The notes under the pieces are model-generated. The model was not told where the DNA came from. It did not search any database and worked only from the letters and a program-made list of their open reading frames with translations. This document shows, piece by piece, positions 17,314 through 26,625 of a stretch of DNA of 64,000 nucleotides (the first letter of the stretch is position 1; every line of letters starts with the position of its first letter). The stretch lies in NCBI RefSeq assembly GCF_042667405.1, contig NZ_JBHVAL010000021.1, forward strand, positions 1-64,000, written 5' to 3'. This DNA comes from Arthrobacter sp042667405. GTDB taxonomy: Bacteria; Actinomycetota; Actinomycetes; Actinomycetales; Micrococcaceae. The position numbers were made by a program, and so were the translations under genes.

Positions 17314-17359
17314 GGGATGTGAGAGAGGGTCGGGGGTGTTGCACGCTCGCTCACATCCC
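17314..17359. repeat. Inverted repeat GGGATGTGAG / CTCACATCCC
   Basis: Perfect 10-bp arms at 17314-17323 and 17350-17359 enclose a 26-base G-rich spacer that ends with CGCTCG. A further related half, GATCACATCC, follows at 17381-17390. It lies between the terminator hairpin and the end of the phosphoglucomutase gene. It may be a second terminator for the leftward gene or a small extragenic palindromic element. I see no other copy in the window. Confidence 0.45.
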
Positions 17360-17397
17360 GGGGCTTGGAACGGAACGCTGGATCACATCCTGCGGGG

Positions 17398-19059
17398 TTA
17401 GGCGATGACGCCGTCCACCAGGGCCTTGGCCTCCTGCTGGACCTGTGCCAGGTGATCCGCGCCCTTGAAGGACTCGGCGTAGATCTTGTACACGTCCTCG
17501 GTGCCTGAGGGGCGTGCCGCGAACCAGGCGTTCTCGGTGACGACCTTGAGGCCACCAATGGACGCGCCATTGCCGGGAGCCTCGGTGAGCTTGGCGGTGA
17601 TTTCCTCGCCGGCAAGGGAAGTGGCGGTGACGTCCGCGGCAGAGAGCTTGCCCAGCTTGGACTTCTGCTCGCGCGTGGCGGCGGCGTCGATGCGGGCGTA
17701 CACCGGTGCCCCGAACTGGTCCGTCAGTCCCTTGTACAGCTGCGAGGGGGAAGATCCCGTAACAGCCGTGATTTCCGAAGCAAGCAGGGCCAGGAGGATG
17801 CCGTCCTTGTCCGTGGTCCAGACGCTGCCGTCGAGCTTGTTGAAGGAAGCGCCGGCTGATTCCTCGCCGCCGAATGCGCCTTCGCCGGAGAGCAGGCCGG
17901 GCACGAACCACTTGAAGCCCACGGGCACCTCAACGAGCTTGCGGCCGAGGCCTGCGGCCACGCGGTCGATGATCGAGGACGAAACCAGCGTCTTGCCCAC
18001 CACCGAGGAAGGGTTCCAGCCGCTGCGGTTCCGGTACAGGTAATCGATGGCGACGGCGAGGTAATGGTTCGGGTTCATGAGCCCGCCGTCGGGGGTCACG
18101 ATGCCGTGGCGGTCGGCGTCGGCGTCGTTACCGGTGGCGACGTCATACGCAGCGCCGCCGGAACCGCCTGCGGACATGCGCTTGATCAACGATGCCATGG
18201 CCGACGGCGAGGAGCAGTCCATGCGGATCTTCTCGTCCCAGTCGAGGGTCATGAAGGCCCACTGCGGGTCGACCGTCGGGTTCACCACGGTGAGGTTGAG
18301 CTGGTGGCGCTCGCCGATCTCGCCCCAGTAGTCCACGGAGGCGCCGCCCATGGGGTCGGCACCGATGCGGACGCCGGCGTCGCGGATGGCGTTGAGGTTC
18401 AGCACGGACGGGAGGTCGTCCACGTAGCTGCTGAGGAAGTCGAACTTGCCGGTGGTGTCAGCGGCCAGGGCATCGTTCAGGGGCATGCGCTTGACGCCGC
18501 GCAGCCCGTTCTCCAGCAGTTGGTTGGCACGATCCGCGATCCAACCCGTGGCGTCCGTGTCTGCAGGGCCGCCGTGCGGAGGGTTGTATTTGAAGCCACC
18601 GTCAGCGGGCGGGTTGTGGCTCGGAGTGACCACGATGCCATCGGCTTGCGGCGTGCCGGGAGCCGCTTCGCGGTTGTACTTGAGGATTGCGTGGCTCAGC
18701 GCAGGTGTGGGCGTGTAGCCGTGGCGGGCATCAACAAGCACGGTGACGCCGTTGGCGGCCAGCACTTCCAGCGCGGAATTCTGTGCCGGCTCGCTGAGGG
18801 CGTGCGTGTCGCGGCCGATGAACAGGGGACCGGTGATCCCCTGGCGTCCACGGTATTCAACAATTGCCTGGGTAATCGCGAGGATATGGGCCTCGTTGAA
18901 GGAGGCCTTCAAACTGGATCCGCGGTGTCCCGACGTTCCGAACGCCACGCGCTGCGCGGGATCGCCCAAGTCCGGAGCTACGTCGAAATACGCGTCCAGC
19001 AGGGCTGTGATGTCAACAAGGTCCTGGGGAAGGGCAACTGTGCCCGCTCGGCTAGCCAT
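17398..19059 (-). CDS. pgm: Phosphoglucomutase (alpha-D-glucose phosphate-specific)
   Basis: This 553-residue enzyme interconverts glucose 1-phosphate and glucose 6-phosphate, linking glycolysis to glycogen and nucleotide-sugar synthesis. Family motifs appear in order: TSGHRGSS near residue 43, VTPSHNPPADGG with the phosphoserine, the metal loop GNDADADRHG, the sugar-binding GGEESAG and the phosphate-binding RPSGTEDVYKIYAE at the C-terminus. It is of the E. coli Pgm type. The frame extends to 19140, but ATG at 19059 (MASRAGTVALPQ) aligns with the family start. No clear ribosome binding site precedes it, and ATG at 19071 is an alternative. It stands alone in its orientation. Confidence 0.93.
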   Translation of the reverse strand: MASRAGTVALPQDLVDITALLDAYFDVAPDLGDPAQRVAFGTSGHRGSSLKASFNEAHILAITQAIVEYRGRQGITGPLFIGRDTHALSEPAQNSALEVLAANGVTVLVDARHGYTPTPALSHAILKYNREAAPGTPQADGIVVTPSHNPPADGGFKYNPPHGGPADTDATGWIADRANQLLENGLRGVKRMPLNDALAADTTGKFDFLSSYVDDLPSVLNLNAIRDAGVRIGADPMGGASVDYWGEIGERHQLNLTVVNPTVDPQWAFMTLDWDEKIRMDCSSPSAMASLIKRMSAGGSGGAAYDVATGNDADADRHGIVTPDGGLMNPNHYLAVAIDYLYRNRSGWNPSSVVGKTLVSSSIIDRVAAGLGRKLVEVPVGFKWFVPGLLSGEGAFGGEESAGASFNKLDGSVWTTDKDGILLALLASEITAVTGSSPSQLYKGLTDQFGAPVYARIDAAATREQKSKLGKLSAADVTATSLAGEEITAKLTEAPGNGASIGGLKVVTENAWFAARPSGTEDVYKIYAESFKGADHLAQVQQEAKALVDGVIA

Positions 19060-19217
19060 GGGGTCCAGCATGCCAGACCCAAGGCCCGGCTGACACGAAA
19101 TGTCCGTGATCCGGCCCCTGTGACGCCGAATGGCGGACATCCATGCGGGATATCGCCTAAACGTTCACTCCACGTTTACCATCAGTGGCCTTAGTGATGG
19201 ATTGCGTTTGCAACGGC

Positions 19218-19246
19218 TTGCCGCCACAGTGCGCACTACCTTATAT
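19218..19246 (+). promoter_or_regulatory. Putative promoter of the DUF4190 gene
   Basis: TTGCCG at 19218-19223 and TTATAT at 19241-19246 are separated by 17 bases, a spacing suitable for the housekeeping sigma factor. They lie about 55 bases before the ribosome binding site of the gene starting at 19302. This is prediction by motif only. Confidence 0.4.
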
Positions 19247-19301
19247 GCAGCCCCGTACGGCGGTAGTGTTGGGATCAAAGACCATTTTCAGGGGGATTCC
19301 T

Positions 19302-19940
19302 ATGACAGATCAGCCAGCCAAGGGCAACGAGGACAAGCCGGCCGGCTACGAGCCGCCGCAGTACGTTCCGCCGGCCCAGTTCAGCGCGCCCGAGCAGAGC
19401 CAGCCGGGTGCTCCGGTTCCGCCTTCCTTCGAGCCGCCCACGCCGTCGTTCGATCAGGCAAATGCCACGCAGCCAATCCCGCCGTACGAGCAGAACGCCT
19501 ACGGCCAGCAGAGCTCCTACGGACAGCCGCCCGCCCAGGACGCGTACACCCCGGGCGACTACAGCCAGCAGCCCGCCTCGCCCTACGGCCAGCCGCCCAG
19601 CCCGTACCAGCAGCAGGCTTTCGGCCAGCAGCCGTACGGCCAGCCGCAATCCCCCTACGGCCAGCCCGCCTACTACGCCATGCCCACCCAGCCCAAGGGC
19701 CTGAGCATTGCCAGCATGGTGTGTGGCATTTCCATTTACGTGGGCTTCGGGTTTGTCCTCCTCCCGCAGATCGCGGCCGTGATTTTGGGCCACCTCGCGT
19801 TGAAGCGCGAACCTGCGGGCAAGGGCATGGCGATCGCTGGTTTGGTGATGGGCTACCTCGGCATCGCACTGACGGTGCTTTTCGGCATTTTCATCATCAT
19901 CGGCATCGGCGCAGCAAGCAGCAGCAGGTACGGCTACTAA
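19302..19940 (+). CDS. Proline/glutamine-rich DUF4190-type membrane protein
   Basis: This 212-residue protein has two parts. Residues 1-130 are hydrophilic, low in charge and rich in Pro, Gln, Tyr and Gly, with repeats of the type YGQPPS/SPYGQP, and are probably disordered. The C-terminal part has two hydrophobic helices (around LSIASMVCGISIYVGFGFVL and AIAGLVMGYLGIALTVLFGI) joined by a short loop with HLALKRE, the DUF4190 pattern common in actinobacteria. It is probably a small membrane protein with a cytosolic disordered N-terminus; no enzymatic function is known. GGGGG about 6 bases before ATG 19302 decides the start. A strong hairpin follows the gene. Confidence 0.8.
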   Translation: MTDQPAKGNEDKPAGYEPPQYVPPAQFSAPEQSQPGAPVPPSFEPPTPSFDQANATQPIPPYEQNAYGQQSSYGQPPAQDAYTPGDYSQQPASPYGQPPSPYQQQAFGQQPYGQPQSPYGQPAYYAMPTQPKGLSIASMVCGISIYVGFGFVLLPQIAAVILGHLALKREPAGKGMAIAGLVMGYLGIALTVLFGIFIIIGIGAASSSRYGY

Positions 19941-19948
19941 AACGCACG

Positions 19949-19999
19949 ACGGCGACCCTTGCGTCAGGTGGGAATCCCACCGAACGCGAGGGTCGCCGT
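19949..19999. terminator. Hairpin between convergent DUF4190 and peptide-transporter genes
   Basis: Arms at 19949-19964 (ACGGCGACCCTTGCGT) and 19984-19999 pair over 16 positions with one G-U. The loop contains a second, smaller stem, GGTGGG/CCCACC. It begins 8 bases after one gene's stop and ends 19 bases before the other's, so it is well placed as a bidirectional terminator. Confidence 0.7.
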
Positions 20000-20017
20000 T
20001 GTCGATTAACGCGGTCC

Positions 20018-21487
<1,470 letters not shown>

Positions 21488-21558
21488 TTTCTTAATGCTG
21501 GCACTGACTGCGGGCATTGTCACATCGATGAATGCCCCAGGCAACCACCATCCATATG

Positions 21559-22992
21559 TTAGACGCGCGTCATGGCGGCCTCCAGGGCGCGGGCAATTTG
21601 GAGAAGTCGCAGCTCAGAACCAACTGGCCCGATGAGCTGGATTCCCATAGGCAGGCCCGCTGCGGTGGTGTGGACCGGAATGCTGATGGCCGGCAACCCG
21701 CACACGTTCACCATGGAACTCCACGGCGCGTATTGGCATTGCCGCTTGTAGTCCTCATCCGCGTCGCCTGCCCACGCGCTCGGCCACGGATCGCCGCTGT
21801 GACATCCGCCCGTGAACCACCCGATGGGCCGGGGAGTCTGCGCCAGGGTAGGCATCAGGATCAAGTCCCACTGCGCGTACTGGGCGATGGTGTCGTGCTC
21901 GAAATGCCGCAGGAACCCCAAAGCTTCATCCACCTTCAGGGCGCTGCGCTGTTGTGCCCGGCGCCTGAACGTCCTGGTCAGCGGTGTCAGCAGAGGCTCG
22001 CGCTGGGGTGCTATCCGGGCACTTCCGACGCCGGCAGTCCAGGCCGCGGTGAACGCTTCGGGATAGCGGTTGTCATAGCGGATTTCCGCTTCGCCCACGA
22101 TATGGCCGACCTCTTCCAGCAGCTTTACCCCCAGATTCAGGGCGTCCATCGCGTCCGGCCCGACCTCGAAGGGGTACACGCCGGCCCAGGGGCTGTCCAG
22201 GCTCACGCCGATCCTCAGGGATTCAGGCGCCCGCCCAACGTTGGCGAGGTATCCGCCGTCGGGCGCTTTATCCCGGGGGACCAGCGCGTCCATGAGCAGC
22301 GCCGCGTCCGACGCATTCCGGGCCAAGGGTCCGGCAACCACCAACTTGGCTGAATCTCCGGCGCTCACCCCGGCAGGTACCAAACCCCGCCCCGGCTTCA
22401 GCCCCACGAGCCCGCAGGCTCCCGCCGGGATCCGGATGGACCCGCCGCCGTCGGTCCCGGGCGCGAAGGGAACCAGTCCCGCAGCCACGGCTGCCGCGCT
22501 GCCTCCCGACGAGCCGCCGGAGCTTCGGCCCAAGGCGTGCGGATTGCGCGACGGCGGTGCAATGCGGTTTTCGCTGTAGGCCGTCAGCCCGAATTCCGGC
22601 ACCTGGGTCTTACCCAGCGAGATCACGCCCTGCGCCTTCAAGGTAGATGCCAAGGGCCCGTCGTCGGGCGCCGGCTTGTGCTCCAGCGCGGCGCTGCCGT
22701 GGGTGGTCGGGACGCCGGCGACATCGGTGAGGTCCTTGAACGCTGTGGGCAGGCCGTGCAGCAGCGGCAGCTCCTCCAGTCGTCCCTCCCGGGCCAGCCG
22801 GGCATGGAGAGCGTCGGCGGTTCGGGCGTCCATGAGGGCCTGCTCCGCGGTAACGGTGATGAAGGCGCCGAGCTGCGGGTTTCGCGCCTCTATTGCTGAG
22901 ACGAAATGCGTTGCGGCTTCCCTCGCAGAGAGTGCACCGCCGGCCAAGGCATCACGGAGCTGGACGGCGGTTTGCTTGGGAAGGTCCTGCAT
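21559..22992 (-). CDS. Amidase (amidase signature family)
   Basis: This 477-residue enzyme belongs to the amidase signature family (GatA/6-aminohexanoate-cyclic-dimer hydrolase type). The Ser-cisSer-Lys triad is visible: Lys86 in PTAFKDL, the Gly/Ser-rich GRSSGGSSGGSAAAVAAG, and the nucleophile Ser in GGGSIRIPAG. It hydrolyses an amide bond of an unknown substrate. The gatB/gatC partners are absent, so it is not the tRNA amidotransferase subunit. The frame extends to a TTG at 23040, but ATG at 22992 lies 7 bases beyond the stop of the peptidase E gene and gives a standard N-terminus. It is probably cotranscribed with that gene. Confidence 0.87.
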   Translation of the reverse strand: MQDLPKQTAVQLRDALAGGALSAREAATHFVSAIEARNPQLGAFITVTAEQALMDARTADALHARLAREGRLEELPLLHGLPTAFKDLTDVAGVPTTHGSAALEHKPAPDDGPLASTLKAQGVISLGKTQVPEFGLTAYSENRIAPPSRNPHALGRSSGGSSGGSAAAVAAGLVPFAPGTDGGGSIRIPAGACGLVGLKPGRGLVPAGVSAGDSAKLVVAGPLARNASDAALLMDALVPRDKAPDGGYLANVGRAPESLRIGVSLDSPWAGVYPFEVGPDAMDALNLGVKLLEEVGHIVGEAEIRYDNRYPEAFTAAWTAGVGSARIAPQREPLLTPLTRTFRRRAQQRSALKVDEALGFLRHFEHDTIAQYAQWDLILMPTLAQTPRPIGWFTGGCHSGDPWPSAWAGDADEDYKRQCQYAPWSSMVNVCGLPAISIPVHTTAAGLPMGIQLIGPVGSELRLLQIARALEAAMTRV

Positions 22993-22999
22993 CGATGGA

Positions 23000-23743
23000 T
23001 CAGCCAAGGAAACGGGACTCCAACCGTTCCTCCACAGCAACGGCGTCCACGCTCTCGCCGGCTCCTGCAGTCACGCGGAAAGCGGCCTTGTTCTTGACCT
23101 CGGAGACCACTTCCACAAGTTCCGTGCCCCGGTAAACCAGCCCCACGCCGTCGTCCGTGCAGTGTGTCTCGCCGAGAGTGCCGTTGGCCACCAGTTTGTG
23201 GATGGCGGGTGCGCGGCGGAGTTCGGAATCGTAGTGGACCCCGTTGCCGTAGGGGAGGAAACCCAGGGAATCCGTGACGGGGCGCAGCTCGGGGCCATAG
23301 GAATCGGTCACGCCGCCCTGGTACCAACAGATCGAGCCGGCGGAAACTCCGGCCAGCACGACGCCACCCTCCCACGCCTTGCGCAGGATCCGGTCCAGCC
23401 CGTGGGCACGCCACACAGCCAACAGGTTAACCACGGATCCGCCATTGACCCAGACCACGTCCTGCTCCAGGAGATGGGCTTCGGGATCCTCGATGTTCGG
23501 CATGGTGAAGAGGTTGAGGTGGCTGAAGTCGAACCCGGCAATGCGCGCGGCCTGGTCCATTTCCGCGGCCCACCACCGCTGATCGCCGGAGGCCGTGCCA
23601 ATGTGCGTCACCTTGGGCGCGCGGCCGGTCACGCCTGAGAGTTCCACCGCGTAGTGCATCAGGTGGTTGAACTCGATCCTTGTCCTGGCGCCCGGCTTGT
23701 AACCGCCGGATGTAGCCAGAATCGTGGGTTGCCCAGCAGCCAT
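23000..23743 (-). CDS. Peptidase E family (S51) serine peptidase
   Basis: This 247-residue protein belongs to peptidase family S51, related to the Asp-X dipeptidase PepE and cyanophycinase. The nucleophile elbow GVSAGSICW (Ser134) and the preceding WVNGGSVVNLL segment match the family. It probably cleaves Asp-containing or isoaspartyl dipeptides in the cytosol. An AGGAG ribosome binding site about 6 bases before ATG 23743 is clear. It precedes the amidase gene by 7 bases; two amide hydrolases next to a peptide transporter on the same strand suggest a small peptide/amide scavenging group. Confidence 0.85.
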   Translation of the reverse strand: MAAGQPTILATSGGYKPGARTRIEFNHLMHYAVELSGVTGRAPKVTHIGTASGDQRWWAAEMDQAARIAGFDFSHLNLFTMPNIEDPEAHLLEQDVVWVNGGSVVNLLAVWRAHGLDRILRKAWEGGVVLAGVSAGSICWYQGGVTDSYGPELRPVTDSLGFLPYGNGVHYDSELRRAPAIHKLVANGTLGETHCTDDGVGLVYRGTELVEVVSEVKNKAAFRVTAGAGESVDAVAVEERLESRFLG

Positions 23744-23895
23744 GGGTGCTCCTAGTAGCCGGTCTCGGGGGTGTGCTTGAAACCCAGTCTTAACGCCAAG
23801 GCCACTGTGCGCAAGCGAAGACAGCAGCCCCGTGCCTGCGGCAGGTCCATGCGACTAGGCTGGATGCTGACTTCAATCGATGGGAAGGATCCACT

Positions 23896-24222
23896 ATGAG
23901 TGACTTCGATACCGTGCCTGTGGGCGACATTCCGGCCGATGCCAGCATCCTGGACGTCCGTGAAGACTACGAGTGGGTGGCAGGCCACGCGGAAGGTGCG
24001 CGCCACATTCCCATGGACCAACTGCCCGCCCGCCTGGACGAACTGGATCCGGACGAGGACTTCTTCGTGATCTGCCGGACGGGTGGCCGGTCATTCCGTG
24101 CTGTCCAGTGGCTGGTGGGCCAGGGCTACTCGGCCGTGAACGTGGCCGGGGGCATGGACATGTGGTTTGAAGCGGGCAAGTCGATGGTTTCGGACAACGG
24201 CCTCAAGCCGGTAGTCCTCTAG
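23896..24222 (+). CDS. Rhodanese-like domain protein
   Basis: This 108-residue single rhodanese domain has the active-site loop VICRTGGRS with Cys60, which carries a persulfide in the family. ILDVREDYEWVAGHAEGARHIP is the conserved N-terminal CH2A-type stretch. Small rhodaneses of this type serve in sulfur transfer or cyanide/thiosulfate handling in the cytosol; the precise role is unknown. GGAAGGA before the ATG supports the start. The prephenate dehydratase gene follows 32 bases later, and cotranscription is possible, but a TATAAC-like box in the gap suggests that gene also has its own promoter. Confidence 0.88.
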   Translation: MSDFDTVPVGDIPADASILDVREDYEWVAGHAEGARHIPMDQLPARLDELDPDEDFFVICRTGGRSFRAVQWLVGQGYSAVNVAGGMDMWFEAGKSMVSDNGLKPVVL

Positions 24223-24254
24223 TCTTCACGTATATAACCAGCAAGGAATACTCG

Positions 24255-25184
24255 ATGCCAGCGACTTACACCTTCCTCGGACCTGAGGGCACCTTCACTG
24301 AGGCCGCACTCCTGCAGGTCCCTGGCGCAGCTGAAGCAACGCGTATTCCCTGCACCAACGTCAATACGGCGCTGGAACGCGTCCGCCTCGGCGTGGCAGA
24401 TGCAGCTATGGTTCCCATCGAAAACTCCGTGGAGGGCGGCGTCACTGCCACCCTGGATGCGATCGCCACGGGACAGGAACTCCGGATCATCCGGGAGGCC
24501 CTGGTTCCCATCACCTTCGTGCTGGTGGCGAGGCCCGGCGTCGGGCTTTCCGACATCAAGCGCGTCTCGACGCACGGCCACGCCTGGGCCCAGTGCCGCT
24601 TGTGGGTGGACGCGAACCTGCCCGGCGTGGACTACGTGCCGGGTTCGTCGACGGCGGCGGCAGCCATGGGGCTCCTGGAGGATGACGCCCACTACGAGGC
24701 TGCCATCTGTGGCCCGTTGATCGCCGCCGACCAGCCCGGACTTAACGTGCTGGCTACGGACATCGGGGATAACCCGGACGCTGTGACACGGTTCATCCTG
24801 GTGAGCCGCCCGGGTGCGCTGCCGGAAAGAACCGGAGCGGACAAGACCACCGTTGTTGTTCCCCTCCCGGAAGACCACCCTGGTGCGCTCATGGAGATCC
24901 TGGACCAGTTCGCTTCCCGCGGCGTGAACCTCAGCCGCATTGAATCGAGGCCCACCGGGCAGTACCTGGGCCACTACTTCTTCAGCATCGACGCCGACGG
25001 CCACGCCTCGGATTCCCGCGTGGCTGACGCCTTGGCCGGCCTGCACCGGATCAGCCCCGCGACGCGCTTCCTGGGCTCCTATGCCCGTGCGGACAAGCAG
25101 GAGGCTGTGGTGGCTCCGCACACCTCGGACGCGGCGTTCGCCTCCGCGCATGCCTGGGTGGACGCGATCCTGAGGGGTTCCTAG
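24255..25184 (+). CDS. pheA: Prephenate dehydratase
   Basis: This 309-residue monofunctional prephenate dehydratase converts prephenate to phenylpyruvate in phenylalanine synthesis. The N-terminal FLGPEGTFTEAAL, the catalytic TRF motif in DAVTRFILVS (about residue 178) and a C-terminal ACT domain with LSRIESRPT, the phenylalanine-binding ESRP motif, are all present. Feedback inhibition by phenylalanine is therefore likely. There is no fused chorismate mutase, as usual for actinobacteria. AAGGA about 8 bases before ATG 24255 sets the start. TATAAC at 24233-24238 could be the -10 box of its own promoter. Confidence 0.93.
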   Translation: MPATYTFLGPEGTFTEAALLQVPGAAEATRIPCTNVNTALERVRLGVADAAMVPIENSVEGGVTATLDAIATGQELRIIREALVPITFVLVARPGVGLSDIKRVSTHGHAWAQCRLWVDANLPGVDYVPGSSTAAAAMGLLEDDAHYEAAICGPLIAADQPGLNVLATDIGDNPDAVTRFILVSRPGALPERTGADKTTVVVPLPEDHPGALMEILDQFASRGVNLSRIESRPTGQYLGHYFFSIDADGHASDSRVADALAGLHRISPATRFLGSYARADKQEAVVAPHTSDAAFASAHAWVDAILRGS

Positions 25185-25290
25185 CCCTCCTCCGCAGGGT
25201 GCGGCTGGCCTACTTTCCCCGTGATGGTTCTGTGCGTATGCTTGCCTGATCCATAAACGATGGATGAATGCATCAACGAAAGGAGCGGTC

Positions 25291-25521
25291 ATGTCTGTCC
25301 ACCGGGATGACAAAGACGGCCAGGGCATGATCGTCAATCCGAAGCCCTCAGGCGAGAACCAGGACGACTGGAATGGCGATGAGGCCGATCGTGCGGACCG
25401 GCTCCGCTTTGAAGAAGAACAAGCCATGATCAAGGAGCAGGCCGAGGCCCGCGCGGCCGCGAAGGCAGCCACCGAGGAAGCCGAAGAGAACGCGGCAGAG
25501 CCGGACGCCGGCTCGATCTAG
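25291..25521 (+). CDS. Small highly charged protein of unknown function
   Basis: This 76-residue hydrophilic protein has no cysteine and no hydrophobic segment. The first third is Asp/Asn-rich. The second is an Ala/Glu-rich stretch with heptad-like spacing (from about residue 40) that could form a coiled coil. An AAAGGAG at 25279-25285, 5 bases before ATG 25291, decides this start over the in-frame ATG at 25264. It lies alone between pheA and the convergent lipid kinase gene, with only 10 bases between stop codons. Similar short proteins are common in Arthrobacter, but I do not recognise a named family. Confidence 0.65.
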   Translation: MSVHRDDKDGQGMIVNPKPSGENQDDWNGDEADRADRLRFEEEQAMIKEQAEARAAAKAATEEAEENAAEPDAGSI

Positions 25522-25531
25522 GCGGTTGGTC

Positions 25532-26593
25532 CTAGGCGATCTGCGCCTTGGGTACCCGCACCAGCAGGGACCCTGGCTCCACCTGGACGGTGACCGTCGT
25601 CGCTTCACCTGACGGATCGCCGTCGAGCTGTGTGGCCATGGGTTCCTGGCTGCGGATGACCACCTTCCCTGAGCGGTAGAAGCTCATCATGGGCAGGTTC
25701 CTGTTGTGTTTGAACAGGATCTTCGCGTACATCGCGAGCCAGCCGAAGGCACTGCGGGGGCTCATGACCACAATGTCCAGCATCCCGTCGTCGATCATGG
25801 CCTGCGGGATGAAGTCGATGCCCCCGGGAATCAGGCCACAGTTGGCGAACAGGACGCTGCGGATCTTACGGGCCTGCTCCGGCTCGTCATCCAAGGTGAT
25901 GGTGACGCGTTTCCGCCTCCCGGGCAGGTGCCGGACACCGGCCTCCGTGTAAGCCAGCCAGCCGACGCTCTTTTTGAGGTCTTCCTTGGTGTCGCCAACC
26001 ACCTCGGCGTCCAGGCCCATGCCCGCGATGACCAGGAACGTGTGTTCTCCGGAGACTCCCGTGATGTCGTTTTCGATCCCCATGGTGGCGGTGTCGATGT
26101 AGCGCTGATGGCCGAACAACGCCGTCTGGATGCATTCGGCGAGGTTCGTAACGTCCAGGTCCACGTTGCGGGCCAGGAGGTTCCCTGTTCCCAACGGGAC
26201 CAATCCCATGGCCACGTTCTTGTGCGCCAGCGACTCAGCCACCACGCGCACTGTACCGTCGCCGCCGCAGGCAAGAACGACGTCGGCCCCGTACGCCAGC
26301 GCTTGGCGCGACTGGCCGTAACCGGGATCTTCCACCGTGGTTTCGTAGAATTTAGGGGCGTCCCAGCCCGCCAGATCGCAGGCATCGATGATGGCTTGGC
26401 GCGCCACAGCCGCGTTGTTCTTGACGGGATTGAGGATCACCGCGACCTTCTGGTCTCCCGGCCCGGGCTTGTGGGCATCCTCCCGTACTGCGCTCCTGAT
26501 GTGCCTGGCTTTCAACCGGCGCACGCCCCACCAGCTCGAGACGGCAAAAGCCACGCCCCCAGCGAGAATCACGTACAGGATCCAGTCGTTCAT
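25532..26593 (-). CDS. Diacylglycerol/lipid kinase family protein
   Basis: This 353-residue lipid kinase is of the DagK/YegS family. One N-terminal membrane segment (about residues 4-25) is followed by the catalytic domain, with VILNPVKNNAA and the nucleotide-binding motif CGGDGTVRVVAESL, then LGTGNLLARNVDL. The C-terminal beta-rich half, with LDGDPSGEAT near the end, is also typical. It may phosphorylate diacylglycerol or another membrane lipid at the inner face of the membrane. ATG at 26593 is only 32 bases from the divergent GTG of serS, so the two promoters must overlap the opposite gene. Confidence 0.88.
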   Translation of the reverse strand: MNDWILYVILAGGVAFAVSSWWGVRRLKARHIRSAVREDAHKPGPGDQKVAVILNPVKNNAAVARQAIIDACDLAGWDAPKFYETTVEDPGYGQSRQALAYGADVVLACGGDGTVRVVAESLAHKNVAMGLVPLGTGNLLARNVDLDVTNLAECIQTALFGHQRYIDTATMGIENDITGVSGEHTFLVIAGMGLDAEVVGDTKEDLKKSVGWLAYTEAGVRHLPGRRKRVTITLDDEPEQARKIRSVLFANCGLIPGGIDFIPQAMIDDGMLDIVVMSPRSAFGWLAMYAKILFKHNRNLPMMSFYRSGKVVIRSQEPMATQLDGDPSGEATTVTVQVEPGSLLVRVPKAQIA

Positions 26594-26625
26594 TGTGCTT
26601 CAACACTATTCGATACTCTTGTGTG

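Noticed and set aside
21559..22992. GatA subunit of the Glu-tRNA(Gln) amidotransferase
   Set aside because: GatB and GatC are missing and neighbours are a peptidase and a peptide transporter; a general amidase call fits better.
24219..25472. Long minus-strand frame opposite pheA
   Set aside because: It is antisense to a clear prephenate dehydratase; composition is that of a GC-rich shadow and no domain is recognisable.
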